From: Paenibacillus sp. Soil522
GTDB lineage: Bacteria > Bacillota > Bacilli > Paenibacillales > Paenibacillaceae
Direction: 5' to 3'
Assembly: GCF_001428245.1 (NCBI RefSeq)
Contig: NZ_LMRV01000110.1
Coordinates: forward strand, 150,229-214,228
DNA: 64,000 nucleotides
Under the pieces are notes generated by a model. That model was not told where the DNA came from. It searched no databases and was given only the letters and a program-made list of their open reading frames with translations. Position numbers and translations under genes: made by a program. Shown here piece by piece: positions 54,783 to 63,230 of this stretch (its first letter is position 1; every line of letters begins with the position of its first letter).

Positions 54783-54941
54783 TCAGTCTTCATTACAGTT
54801 TTCATTTAATATATTCTTCTTTTTTGAAAAAATAAAGGCATAAACGGTGTTAATCAATATGGCTGCAGCGGCCGAACTCCAAAATAACATCATAATTAAG
54901 GCAGCCACAGGATCTATATCAGCCTCTATTAAAGTGTTCAT
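54783..54941 (-). CDS. 52-aa single-pass membrane peptide
   Basis: A short frame begins at ATG (54939-54941) with AAAGGAGGA 9 bases upstream. The peptide starts MNTLIEADIDPVAALIMM, has one membrane helix running into AAAAILINTVYAFIF, and ends with a lysine- and asparagine-rich tail. It lies 44 bases after the TPR protein gene and on the same strand, so it is probably the last gene of the HupE-TPR operon. No family recognised. Confidence 0.7.
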   Translation of the reverse strand: MNTLIEADIDPVAALIMMLFWSSAAAAILINTVYAFIFSKKKNILNENCNED

Positions 54942-54985
54942 TTTTATCTTCCTCCTTTGCGGATTTTCTCACATGATGACGGCAA

Positions 54986-56125
54986 TTACACCGGTGTGTA
55001 AACAATCATGTAATAAGTCATGAAAGAAGCGGCAGCCATATGCAAACAACTTATCAAAACATAAACCAATCTGCCTGTTTTCAATGACATCGGGGCAAGA
55101 AGCCTTATTATCATAAGCGAGAGGATTGATAAGCCCAACAGGCCAAAGAAAAACCTCAGGTCGACTGCCTGCTCTTCAGTTATTATTAGGAACAAGACAG
55201 GACCTAGTGATATTAGGGCAAGAAGTAATAAAGGCGCAACAAGCTGCCTGGAATAATTTTGTAAATTGAAATGCTGCCAAAACTTTATGGGAATTAGCAA
55301 TATTACCACCGATATAAAATACAAAAGGGAAAGCATGAATCCATACCACATGTTCCTTAGGTTTATAATATTGGTTTTTTTCACTGCATAATTAAAGTGT
55401 TCTCCCGGATTTCCCAGCACCATTACCTGATCCAGGGCCCTGATAGCCTTGCCGAAACTATGTTGCTTAATAAGTATGTCGGAATACAACTTCAGGGCCA
55501 GGGCTTTGTCTGTACTTGACATGCTGACCTTGTCAAAGCTGTTTATGTATTTTTCCGCATGCTTTCTCGCCTTTTGATATTGGGTAGTTTCAAAATATTT
55601 GATAGCCAAATAGATATGCATTTCGGGCGCAGTTAATGCGTTCTCACTCTTTGAAAGAATTGTTTCGACTTCCTTCAGGCTTTCTTTGATGCGAATATTA
55701 TCTTCTTCTAACTGGATTTTTCTAAAATCTCGCAATGCTTGCCATTCAGAACGTCTTTCATTTAGATAAGCAACTCTTTCCCGAAAGGTACTAGCAAATT
55801 TCCCCTCAGGAAATTGGACAAGATACTTTTCATAAAAGGACAAAGCTCTTTCAAAATTAAAAAGATAATTATCATAGATATGGGTCAACTGCCTGTAGAC
55901 CGTTTCATTATTCAAATCCGGATTCTTTGCCAGAAGTTCTTCCAAAACTAAAGCCGCCTGCTCATAATTTTTGTCAACAAAGAATTGGTTCGCTTTATTG
56001 CTGTATTCCTGTTCAAGGTCGTGAGAAGTGTTTTGAGCCATGCTTGTGCTAGGACTTGTAATTAAGATAATTAGAGCAATCATAATTGAAAAAAAAAATA
56101 TATATGGTGATTTAATTTTCTTCAT
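54986..56125 (-). CDS. Exported TPR protein with C-terminal membrane domain
   Basis: A 379-aa protein. An N-terminal signal or anchor (FFFSIMIALIILITSP) is followed by an extracytoplasmic region of TPR-like helical pairs (about residues 35-255: NKANQFFVDKNYEQAALVLE, FNFERALSFYEKYLVQFPEG), then four to five membrane helices (about 265-375). The ATG at 56125 follows AAGGAG at 6 bases; the extension to 56209 overlaps the upstream gene. It probably scaffolds or assembles a partner, likely the HupE-like protein encoded 43 bases before it. Confidence 0.75.
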   Translation of the reverse strand: MKKIKSPYIFFFSIMIALIILITSPSTSMAQNTSHDLEQEYSNKANQFFVDKNYEQAALVLEELLAKNPDLNNETVYRQLTHIYDNYLFNFERALSFYEKYLVQFPEGKFASTFRERVAYLNERRSEWQALRDFRKIQLEEDNIRIKESLKEVETILSKSENALTAPEMHIYLAIKYFETTQYQKARKHAEKYINSFDKVSMSSTDKALALKLYSDILIKQHSFGKAIRALDQVMVLGNPGEHFNYAVKKTNIINLRNMWYGFMLSLLYFISVVILLIPIKFWQHFNLQNYSRQLVAPLLLLALISLGPVLFLIITEEQAVDLRFFFGLLGLSILSLMIIRLLAPMSLKTGRLVYVLISCLHMAAASFMTYYMIVYTPV

Positions 56126-56168
56126 GTACTTCTCCTTCCTATTGTTTCTTAGAATAACATCTAGATGA

Positions 56169-57323
56169 TTAGAACGGTACCAGTTGCAGGTTGAATACCC
56201 GCTCGACAAGCCAGATCAAACCAAGGATAAAAATGACTGCGGACGCTACAATGGTTATTCTTCTAATATCGAACTTTTTCCTCATCAGCTGCAGAACAGG
56301 CAATATGATTAATAAGATCATCAGTTGTCCCATTTCCACGCCGACGTTAAACGAGACTACCGAGAGAACAAGATTCGATTTTCCTGCGATGAACTCCTGA
56401 AGAACGCTGGCAAAGCCGAATCCATGAATCAATCCGAAGATAAATGTTACCAGCCATCGATAATTGACCTGTTTTGCGAAAAGGTTTTCCAACGCGACAT
56501 AACAGATGGAGAGGGCGATCACGCTTTCGACAAACTTGGAGTTCAGAGTGACAACCTGCATTGCCGCCAGCAGCAAAGTAATACTGTGCGCCACAGTAAA
56601 GGAAGTGATAATCTTTATGGCTTCCCTAGTGGATAAACCTATCACAATTAAAGCAACCAGGAATAATATATGGTCATATCCGGTTAGGATATGTTTGATT
56701 CCAAGCGATAAGAAGGTATATATGCTCGACCAAAAAGCGGCGGCTTTAGATTGAACGGAGAATTCCCATACGGTATTTTTGGAGTCTAATGTATACTGCA
56801 AATCCGGTTGGGTATAATCGAAGAGCTTCTGCACCGAGTCGTCATCGGCATCGGAAAAATAGACCAAGCCAATATTCACATGATCATTTTTGGTTTCTTC
56901 AAATAACAGCCGGTAATCAATCTTTACCTTTTTGTCTTGCCAGTCAAAATTTATATCGCTTACCCTCAGCCATATTTTCCACAATGTTCCTTCCCGCTCT
57001 ATTTTGTCAACCTTTACCGGGTAAGAGCGGTCATCGACGGAAACCGACAGCTTCTCGTTGATGTAAGGTTGAATAATGCCGGTTGCCATTTCCCGGAGCT
57101 GCTCATCGGTGAGACTGTCAAGGTCAGGGCCGAGTTCTTTGATCCCTCTTATTTGCTGAAACAAGGGCGGCCCGAGCTCAATGGCGGCCAGAATGCGATC
57201 CTTGCCAACGACCCATTTTGATCCTCCCAGATTCAATTCATGGGCGAAGGCGGGTGAAGCTATGAAAAGAAATGAAGCGATCAGGATCAATGACACTAGT
57301 CTTCTGAACCATTGTACTGGCAT
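56169..57323 (-). CDS. HupE/UreJ-type membrane protein with extracytoplasmic N-domain
   Basis: A 384-aa protein: signal peptide to FAHE, an extracytoplasmic beta-rich domain (about residues 28-185), and six or seven membrane helices. The conserved GIKHILTGYDHILFLVALI, TSFTVAHSITLLLA, and GLIHGFGFASVL carry the histidines and aspartate of the HupE_UreJ_2 family. Some HupE relatives move nickel or cobalt, but this subgroup has no proven function. It is first in an operon with the TPR protein and a small peptide, all on the minus strand downstream of the phosphatase gene. Confidence 0.8.
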   Translation of the reverse strand: MPVQWFRRLVSLILIASFLFIASPAFAHELNLGGSKWVVGKDRILAAIELGPPLFQQIRGIKELGPDLDSLTDEQLREMATGIIQPYINEKLSVSVDDRSYPVKVDKIEREGTLWKIWLRVSDINFDWQDKKVKIDYRLLFEETKNDHVNIGLVYFSDADDDSVQKLFDYTQPDLQYTLDSKNTVWEFSVQSKAAAFWSSIYTFLSLGIKHILTGYDHILFLVALIVIGLSTREAIKIITSFTVAHSITLLLAAMQVVTLNSKFVESVIALSICYVALENLFAKQVNYRWLVTFIFGLIHGFGFASVLQEFIAGKSNLVLSVVSFNVGVEMGQLMILLIILPVLQLMRKKFDIRRITIVASAVIFILGLIWLVERVFNLQLVPF

Positions 57324-57356
57324 GACGATATCCTCGTTTCTTCTTTGAGTTAATGA

Positions 57357-57384
57357 GCGGCCGCAGGGAAAACCCTGCGACCGC
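57357..57384. other. GC-rich hairpin between phosphatase and HupE genes
   Basis: The arm GCGGCCGCAGGG pairs with CCCTGCGACCGC around AAAA (one mismatch). It follows the phosphatase stop on the minus strand side and precedes hupE; no T-run is seen, so it may act as a processing or stabilising hairpin, or a weak terminator. Confidence 0.5.
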
Positions 57385-57414
57385 CTGTTTAATCATGCTG
57401 CGAAAAAAAAGATC

Positions 57415-59373
57415 TTACTGGTAAGTCACTACCAACTTAGGAGCTTTCGTAGCTCCGACTTCGTATGCCGCCGCGGTCCGCTCACCGGTACCGGTGACGA
57501 CAAAGACCATGGAATTGTTTTGTACCCAGCCAGTGCGGTTGACGATTTCCTGGACAACGCTCTTCAGATCCGGAGTCCGTTGGTCAGCCCCGGCTGCTCC
57601 TACCGTATTCCAAGCGACAGGGCTCCAAGCAACGGAAGCGGTCGTGGTGGCACGGGAGGAGATGTTATAAGTCGACGTGGTGAAGGTGCCCGGGTTATCA
57701 GCTGCCTGCCCCTTGACGGTCAGGTTGGTAGTACCGGAGTTCACCTCATCCACGGTGAATTGGATGAAGGCGTTAGTAATGGTTTTACCTTTCGGCACGT
57801 TAACGTTGTTGAAGCGCATTCCGACGTACTGGTTGCCGGTGGTCGCGGTGTCGTACACCAACTCCAAGTCGGAGCTTGTGAGGGACATGGTGCCGCCGGT
57901 CTGACGCTGCTCGGCATCATCGCTGCCAGCACTGACTTGGGAAGAAACTGTAGTGGAAGTACCAGAAGCATTTACAGTGACGACCACTGTGTCAGAGGCA
58001 GAAGCCCCACCGTTATCTGTAACCGTAAGAGTCAATGTATGTGTACCAACAGCCAGGCTGACGCTCGGAGTGGCGCCGGTGGCAATCTGGGTTGCCCCCT
58101 CTTTCCAGACATAGGAAGAGATCGTTCCGTCCGGATCGCTGCTTGCGGACCCGTTCAGGGTAACTGTTTGGGAGCCGTTGCCGTCGCTGTCGGTCACAGT
58201 CTGGTCAGGGCCGGCATTAGCCACTGGAGACTGGTTGCCGCCGGAACCGCCGCCTTGGGCAACAGATACGGTCTCGATCACCGTGCCGTCTGCACGGCGG
58301 GCGGTCATGGTCATTGTGCTTCCTGCAACGTCGAACTCGGTTAAGTGGTGCGACATATCCGTTTTGACGATATTCGGCCAGGTAGAGTTAGGAGTATACA
58401 GGGAAGCGCCGCCGCCGCCGGAAGTAACGTACTGGATATTGTCGACGACCGCACGGGCATAGTTATGGTTGTGTCCATTGAGGTACAATTGTACCCCATA
58501 TTGCTTCAAGACGGGATGGATGTCGGTCTGGACATAGCTGTTGTTCGAATGAGTGCCGGCACCCCACCCCGGCTGATGGCCCATCACTACCTTCCACGGC
58601 TTGGTTGTGGAGGCAAGGTCGTTGATCAGCCAGTTGTACTGGGCCGAGCCGGAGGTAAACGTGGCATACTCGTCAAGCACTACGAAATGGACCGGACCGT
58701 AATCGTAGGACCAGTAGTTGTTAGCCACGTACGGATATGGGAAGTACTTGTTGTAGACCGTGCCTGTACCCTCATGGTTGCCCCTTGCCCCAATCATAGG
58801 AACCTCGGCCTGGAGGGCGTGAATCTGCGGGTAGGTGGTCCCGGAAACGAAGTGATGTGCAGTCCAGTCGCTCTCGGTATCGACGCCGACAAAGTCCCCG
58901 CTGTTCAGGAGAAGGGTCTGGTAGGCCGGGTCGGCGGCATAAGCCGCACGTGCCTTGGCAGCTACCTTCTCTTGGTTAGCCGGGTAAGTGCGGCTGTCGC
59001 CGTAGGAGAGGAACTTCACGGATGTAGCGGTGCTCGCCGGTGCGGTGCGGAAAGAACCAGCATGATCGTCCACATTATAGTAGTACTTGGTGCCAGGCGT
59101 CAGCCCGGTGATGGTGTACTTATGCTGGTAGGCGGAATTATACGTCCCGACGGTCGCTTGCCCCATCGAATAAGTGGTGTCGGTACCCCAGCTGATGACG
59201 TTCGACTCGTTCACGCTCGTCTGCCAAAGGACGCTCATTGAGGTGTTGGAACCTTCGAACAGCAGATACGGCCCTTTTAAGATGTTGCTGGCAGCTGACG
59301 CGCTGTACATACCAACGGTGAGAAGAATACTAATAACACAGAGAACCAATAAACCTTTCCACTTAGCTTTCAT
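57415..59373 (-). CDS. Secreted purple-acid-phosphatase-like metallophosphoesterase with PKD and DNRLRE domains
   Basis: A 652-aa secreted enzyme. Signal peptide to about residue 28; a PAP N-terminal fibronectin-like domain (YLLFEGSNTSMSVLWQTS); a metallophosphoesterase core with all metal motifs (YGDSRTY, LNSGDFVG, GARGNHEG, VVMGHQPGW, NGHNHNYAR); then a glycine-rich linker, a PKD domain (PVANAGPDQTVTDSDG) and a C-terminal DNRLRE-type beta domain (MRFNNVNVPKGKTITNAFI). It should hydrolyse phosphate esters outside the cell and bind carbohydrate or surface through its accessory domains. The base composition is more GC-rich than its flanks, suggesting acquisition. The HupE operon lies downstream on the same strand. 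Confidence 0.9.
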   Translation of the reverse strand: MKAKWKGLLVLCVISILLTVGMYSASAASNILKGPYLLFEGSNTSMSVLWQTSVNESNVISWGTDTTYSMGQATVGTYNSAYQHKYTITGLTPGTKYYYNVDDHAGSFRTAPASTATSVKFLSYGDSRTYPANQEKVAAKARAAYAADPAYQTLLLNSGDFVGVDTESDWTAHHFVSGTTYPQIHALQAEVPMIGARGNHEGTGTVYNKYFPYPYVANNYWSYDYGPVHFVVLDEYATFTSGSAQYNWLINDLASTTKPWKVVMGHQPGWGAGTHSNNSYVQTDIHPVLKQYGVQLYLNGHNHNYARAVVDNIQYVTSGGGGASLYTPNSTWPNIVKTDMSHHLTEFDVAGSTMTMTARRADGTVIETVSVAQGGGSGGNQSPVANAGPDQTVTDSDGNGSQTVTLNGSASSDPDGTISSYVWKEGATQIATGATPSVSLAVGTHTLTLTVTDNGGASASDTVVVTVNASGTSTTVSSQVSAGSDDAEQRQTGGTMSLTSSDLELVYDTATTGNQYVGMRFNNVNVPKGKTITNAFIQFTVDEVNSGTTNLTVKGQAADNPGTFTTSTYNISSRATTTASVAWSPVAWNTVGAAGADQRTPDLKSVVQEIVNRTGWVQNNSMVFVVTGTGERTAAAYEVGATKAPKLVVTYQ

Positions 59374-59618
59374 CTTTTTCTTCCCTTCTCTACTCTTTTA
59401 TTAGGAGTCGAAATTACGGAAAACCACCGCACCGTGCGGTCTAAAGCTGAAACTAAAAAAAGTCTTATTTACCTCCTTTTACCACTAGCATCCCAGCTGG
59501 CAGCACACCGCTGCCACCTCGGCTGATTTACTTCCATCTTTCTTTCCTCTTGTACCACGAAAGAGTTTGCGGTTAACAGATATTCCCGTAATCAAACTGC
59601 CCAAGCATAGTATACTAA

Positions 59619-59647
59619 TTAAACTTAAAAGAATCTTTTAAGTTTAA
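59619..59647. promoter_or_regulatory. Perfect 13-base-arm palindrome between divergent genes
   Basis: TTAAACTTAAAAG (59619-59631) and CTTTTAAGTTTAA (59635-59647) are exact inverse complements around a 3-base centre. It stands about 245 bases upstream of the phosphatase start and in the spacer shared with the divergent operon at 60155. A regulator site or a bidirectional AT-rich hairpin is possible; it does not match the PhoP direct-repeat pattern. Confidence 0.55.
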
Positions 59648-59684
59648 GTTAAGTAATTATTAAATACCTGTAAAATATTATTTA

Positions 59685-59771
59685 AAATAATATATATAAA
59701 ATGCATTATTAAAAATAATATATAGAAAATGCACTATTTAAAAATTTAAAACAATATATATAAAATGCATT
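59685..59771. repeat. AT-rich direct repeats
   Basis: Three imperfect copies of AATATATATAAAATGCATT occur at about 59689-59707, 59718-59737 and 59753-59771. Two TAAATACCT motifs flank the group (about 59661 and 59780). No gene lies here. The array is in the 780-base spacer between the divergent phosphatase and membrane-protein operons. Confidence 0.6.
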
Positions 59772-59891
59772 GAAGAAGGTAAATACCTAACCAGGGCGAT
59801 ATCACCACGGAATGGAGATCGAGTTTATCCGCAGGATCGGTGAGTTTCGCAAAGACGACCGAATACAGGAGATCATCAAGAGTCGCGGCCC

Positions 59892-59969
59892 TCAGCTGCT
59901 CGCATAACCTCCAAAGAACGGCACTGCCCCGGTGCCGACGATCAGCACATCATATTCGGTTTCCTTCAT
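59892..59969 (-). pseudogene. N-terminal remnant of an FAD-dependent oxidoreductase
   Basis: Twenty-five codons from ATG at 59969 read MKETEYDVLIVGTGAV, the beginning of a Rossmann FAD-binding domain, before the frame breaks into FFGGYASS and TGA. The rest of the gene is absent. The patch at about 59795-59990 is GC-rich within a very AT-rich spacer and has coding character, which suggests debris of a lost gene (another frame on the plus strand at 59812-59907 is not recognised). Confidence 0.45.
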
Positions 59970-60154
59970 CTGCTCGATCGGGGTAAGCTACTCATGTTTT
60001 GCCTGCTCTGACTTCCACTTATTCTCAGACTTACAATTACTTAAACTCGCCATAACATTTCTGTTACAATTCTTCTCTATGCTTAATCGATATGACAAGT
60101 CATATCAATCGAATAAGAATCAAGTAAAGCCCGAAAGAGAGAGATGGACAGCCG

Positions 60155-60718
60155 ATGAGATCATTGTTCACTGCAAGAGATTTTGCGATTACGCAAGCGA
60201 GTGTAGCCGCTCTCCTTTTTTTATCAATCCCTTTGTTCAATGTCATAGGTTTCAGCAACCATAAGCTGATGGCCATCCTGCACGGATTGGGCGCGACCGT
60301 CACCGTCATCATGAGCTGCCAAACGATTCATCTGACCTATCCCATGCTGCGGGGCAAGAATGGGGCCGCGGCCAGCCTGGAATGGACGCTCTGGCTGACG
60401 AATCTTATGGTTCTGCTCACGATCGTGTTCGGCAACTGGCTCTACATCGCTTACCGGGCGCCGGACGGTCCCCAGGAGTGGCTGATGTACCATAGCCCCG
60501 CGGCACATTTGATCGTGATGGAATATAAAGAATTCGTCTCGCTGTACCCGCTCCCTCTGGGAATTGCGGCGGCCGTTTTATTGCGCCGGTTTCGCCATGC
60601 TCTCGAACCGGGCTCGGCGGCAAGCAGGATCATCGTTTTATTGATCACGCTATTCTGGATCTGTTTGCTGATCGGATTTGTGTTTGGCATCGGCTTGGCG
60701 AGACTTAGAATGGTATGA
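60155..60718 (+). CDS. Multi-pass membrane protein of unknown function
   Basis: A 187-aa protein with about five membrane helices: after the N-terminal strand (ITQASVAALLFLSIPLFNVIG) come helices at roughly residues 38-58, 75-98, 130-145 and 160-182. Histidines are frequent (HGLGATV, QTIHLTYP, MYHSPAAH), a pattern seen in haem- or metal-binding membrane proteins, but no family was recognised. The ribosome site is weak. It starts a group of four same-strand genes packed closely up to 62946. Confidence 0.65.
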   Translation: MRSLFTARDFAITQASVAALLFLSIPLFNVIGFSNHKLMAILHGLGATVTVIMSCQTIHLTYPMLRGKNGAAASLEWTLWLTNLMVLLTIVFGNWLYIAYRAPDGPQEWLMYHSPAAHLIVMEYKEFVSLYPLPLGIAAAVLLRRFRHALEPGSAASRIIVLLITLFWICLLIGFVFGIGLARLRMV

Positions 60719-60749
60719 TTTTCAACACGGTTGAAAGGGGGAGAAAATC

Positions 60750-61136
60750 GTGCAAGCGCACAAGCAACGAAAAACAGGCGAATTCGCTGCCGTTCTGCTT
60801 TCGGTATGGCTCGGTATCGCAGCGACAACGGTCTGTCACTTATGGAGCGTTTACGATCCGGTCAGAGCCGATCCGATTTTGTTGAAGATGGGTTCCTGGA
60901 TGCCCGGTTGGTGGAGCATTGGTCCCTATGCCGGCAAAGAAACGGCAGGACTGCTCGTCTGGTTGGCCGCATGGGCTATATCCCACTGGACGATCGGACG
61001 GAAAGAGGTTGCTCTGAAACCATGGATGATCGTATTTGCCGTTGCCTTTTTTGCGAATCTGATCGTCATCTGGCCGACGGTTTACCACGCCATACTGGGC
61101 TGGCCGAACATGCCGAACACTTTGCCGGGAGGCTAA
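60750..61136 (+). CDS. Small multi-pass membrane protein
   Basis: A 128-aa protein with three to four helices (FAAVLLSVWLGIAATTVCHL, LLVWLAAWAISHW, IVFAVAFFANLIVIW). It starts at GTG with AAAGGGGGAG 6 bases upstream. Not recognised. It is 31 bases after the previous membrane gene and 2 bases before the next gene, so co-translation is likely. A longer overlapping frame from 60731 on the same strand is a shadow. Confidence 0.65.
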   Translation: MQAHKQRKTGEFAAVLLSVWLGIAATTVCHLWSVYDPVRADPILLKMGSWMPGWWSIGPYAGKETAGLLVWLAAWAISHWTIGRKEVALKPWMIVFAVAFFANLIVIWPTVYHAILGWPNMPNTLPGG

Positions 61137-61138
61137 TC

Positions 61139-62548
61139 ATGTCCATCATATACAAATATAAACTTTCTTTGTTACTGTATGTGTCCTTGTGTCTTCTGTT
61201 TCTTTCCTTCTATTGGACAAACGTTCCGACGGAAGGAGTCAAGTCATCCGCCCCGTCGTCCATGTCGTTTCGATTCGGTTATTTCTGCCAACATGAAGGG
61301 GAAGTCGGGGAGTGGATCAAGCAATTCGGAGACATTTCGTTTTTTGCCGCGCCTCATCAGCTGCTGCAGCGTCATCCGGAAGCGCAAACGTTTCAACTTT
61401 ATCCCATATTTGACGGTTCTACGACGGAAAACCGTTTCAACGAAGCTTATCCTCATGTGCCTGCCGAGACGCTTCCGGGTTACGGGAAATCTTTCTATAC
61501 GGTCAGTAACGGAAACGCCAGATTATTCTTTCTGAACGCCGATCGTTTATCGGATGCGGGAGACCGCCAGTTGGAATGGATCCATCAGACGGTTGACGAA
61601 TCTAAGCCAACGTTCACCTTTGCATGGCTGAGCGAAGATCCGAAGCTTCCCGAGATATGGAACGCGTTCAGAGCCGCCGGAATTAACGCGGTTTTCATCC
61701 GCGATTCCGTCTATACCCTTAAATTGGCCGTTGAACAAATGCCTTCCAATTATGTGCCCGCCGAATATGAGGGCTGGGGAGTATGGGACTTGTCCAAGCT
61801 GATGGAAGCGCCCTTCATTACGGTAATTGAAGCGAATGATGAAGCACTGTTCATTAAGGCCGAGAATAAACAGGGACAAGTGCTGGATCAACTGGAACAG
61901 GATGCGCAGAACCTGGCTTCGTGGAACCTGGCTTCGTTGGAAAAAAAACAGGAAATCTCGCTTGTAGGCATACAATCCTTATGGCGCTACCATCCGGGCA
62001 GCGAGGCGATCAAATTCGCCATACCGGAAGGGATCGATGTGACGGGAGAGGGTCCGATCATTGAAACTTCTCACACGGAAACTGTTCAACTGCCTGCTTA
62101 CGATTGGCGCAGTCCGGAATACGACGATTCCTCCTGGGAGACCGGCAGGGCTCCTTTGGGACATACGAATAACAGGGAGCGGCAGGGTTATGTTCAAACA
62201 AGCTTGGAGGCCGTGAAGTCCCCGACTTATTATTTTCGCAAGTCGTTTGAATTGGATAGCGATCCGGGGGATTTGTCCGGTTTATATTTGCATATCGCCT
62301 ATGAGGACGGATACGTCGTTTATCTGAACGGTCAGGAAATATCCCGGGATGCCATTCGAACCGGGCTATTAACCGAATCGTCGCTTGCGTTTCCGAATGA
62401 ATTTTCCTTCTTTCGAAGAATTGATCTAAAAGCCCATTTGAACAAGCTTGTGAAGGGACCCAATATCATCGCCGTTGAAGTGCACCGCAGCCACCCCGCC
62501 TCGCCCAATCTGTTCTTTGACCTTGCCTTGTCTATTGAATCAAATTGA
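61139..62548 (+). CDS. Membrane-anchored metallophosphatase-like protein without metal ligands
   Basis: A 469-aa protein with an N-terminal membrane anchor (YVSLCLLFLSFYW). Residues of about 40-210 follow the plan of a calcineurin-like/purple acid phosphatase domain: NARLFFLNADRLSDAGDRQ, LEWIHQTVDESKPTFTFAW and AFRAAGINAVFIRDS, matching the strands around the metal site. However the GD, GNHE and GHxH motifs are absent, so it is unlikely to be catalytic. The C-terminal part (about 310-465) is a jelly-roll-like domain (PEYDDSSWETGRAPLG, AYEDGYVVYLNGQEISR) known from secreted phosphatases. GGGAGG is 5 bases before the ATG. Confidence 0.7.
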   Translation: MSIIYKYKLSLLLYVSLCLLFLSFYWTNVPTEGVKSSAPSSMSFRFGYFCQHEGEVGEWIKQFGDISFFAAPHQLLQRHPEAQTFQLYPIFDGSTTENRFNEAYPHVPAETLPGYGKSFYTVSNGNARLFFLNADRLSDAGDRQLEWIHQTVDESKPTFTFAWLSEDPKLPEIWNAFRAAGINAVFIRDSVYTLKLAVEQMPSNYVPAEYEGWGVWDLSKLMEAPFITVIEANDEALFIKAENKQGQVLDQLEQDAQNLASWNLASLEKKQEISLVGIQSLWRYHPGSEAIKFAIPEGIDVTGEGPIIETSHTETVQLPAYDWRSPEYDDSSWETGRAPLGHTNNRERQGYVQTSLEAVKSPTYYFRKSFELDSDPGDLSGLYLHIAYEDGYVVYLNGQEISRDAIRTGLLTESSLAFPNEFSFFRRIDLKAHLNKLVKGPNIIAVEVHRSHPASPNLFFDLALSIESN

Positions 62549-62559
62549 AAGGAACGTGG

Positions 62560-62946
62560 ATGATGCGGACAGACCTGATGAATTGCATGAGAAAACCGGC
62601 GGGGAGAAACGTATCATCATTCTTGCTAATCGTTTGCCTTGCCGTCTTCACGACCGGATGCATCGCCGCTCCATCCGGTTCGATTCCGTATGCCGACATT
62701 GCCGTTACGAATAATTATCTGATTGTCAATAACCGCAGCGGAGATGCCAGGTACGATGTTCAAATCACCATTGACGACAAGTACACATATGAAGCGGATG
62801 TGCTGTCCCTCGGCAAATCCAGCCTGCCGTTAGATGAATTCGTTGACGATCGGGACCATCGTTATAAACGCGGGCTGTTGAACATCCGTAATGTGACGAT
62901 CTATATGCCCGACACGGTGGACGGCGAAGTATACTATCGTTGGTAA
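62560..62946 (+). CDS. Small lipoprotein of unknown function
   Basis: A 128-aa protein with a basic start, hydrophobic FLLIVCLAVF and lipobox TTGC, so it is probably acylated. The mature part is about 85 residues, beta-rich and tyrosine-rich (VQITIDDKYTYEADVL, NVTIYMPDTVDGEVYY). No family recognised. GAAAGGAA lies 5 bases before the first of two ATG codons (62560, 62563). It is 11 bases after the phosphatase-like gene and closes the operon. Confidence 0.65.
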   Translation: MMRTDLMNCMRKPAGRNVSSFLLIVCLAVFTTGCIAAPSGSIPYADIAVTNNYLIVNNRSGDARYDVQITIDDKYTYEADVLSLGKSSLPLDEFVDDRDHRYKRGLLNIRNVTIYMPDTVDGEVYYRW

Positions 62947-63072
62947 ATCGCGGCAAGGAGAAAACATGGGATAGTAATACAGCCCATTGGCAGGCAGGTG
63001 TTCAACCTTGTAGTATATGTTGTTATAAAGAATGGAGTAATATCTATTTTAAATGGTCCATTCAACCTCATG

Positions 63073-63096
63073 CCTCCCTTCACGGGGAGGTTTTTT
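63073..63096 (+). terminator. Terminator after the lipoprotein operon
   Basis: CCTCCC (63073-63078) pairs with GGGAGG (63085-63090) around a 6-base loop, followed by six T (63091-63096). It is the first strong terminator after the four-gene operon. Confidence 0.85.
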
Positions 63097-63230
63097 CATG
63101 AAAACATATACTTGCTGACGGATTAGTGTCGATGAGATAGTGTATAATGAAATGAAATGGATTGTTCGAGGTTCATAAGTAATTATCAGAAGTTAAGCTT
63201 TTATGATTTAGAAATCACCTTATAGGAACG

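Noticed and set aside
57520..59241. Two long plus-strand frames (274 and 298 codons) opposite the phosphatase gene
   Set aside because: They are mirror frames of a GC-rich gene; the minus strand shows clear enzyme motifs and a signal peptide.
60731..61138. N-terminal extension of the phosphatase-like frame upstream of 61139
   Set aside because: It overlaps the 128-aa membrane protein in another frame and has arginine-rich non-coding character; GGGAGG marks the ATG at 61139.
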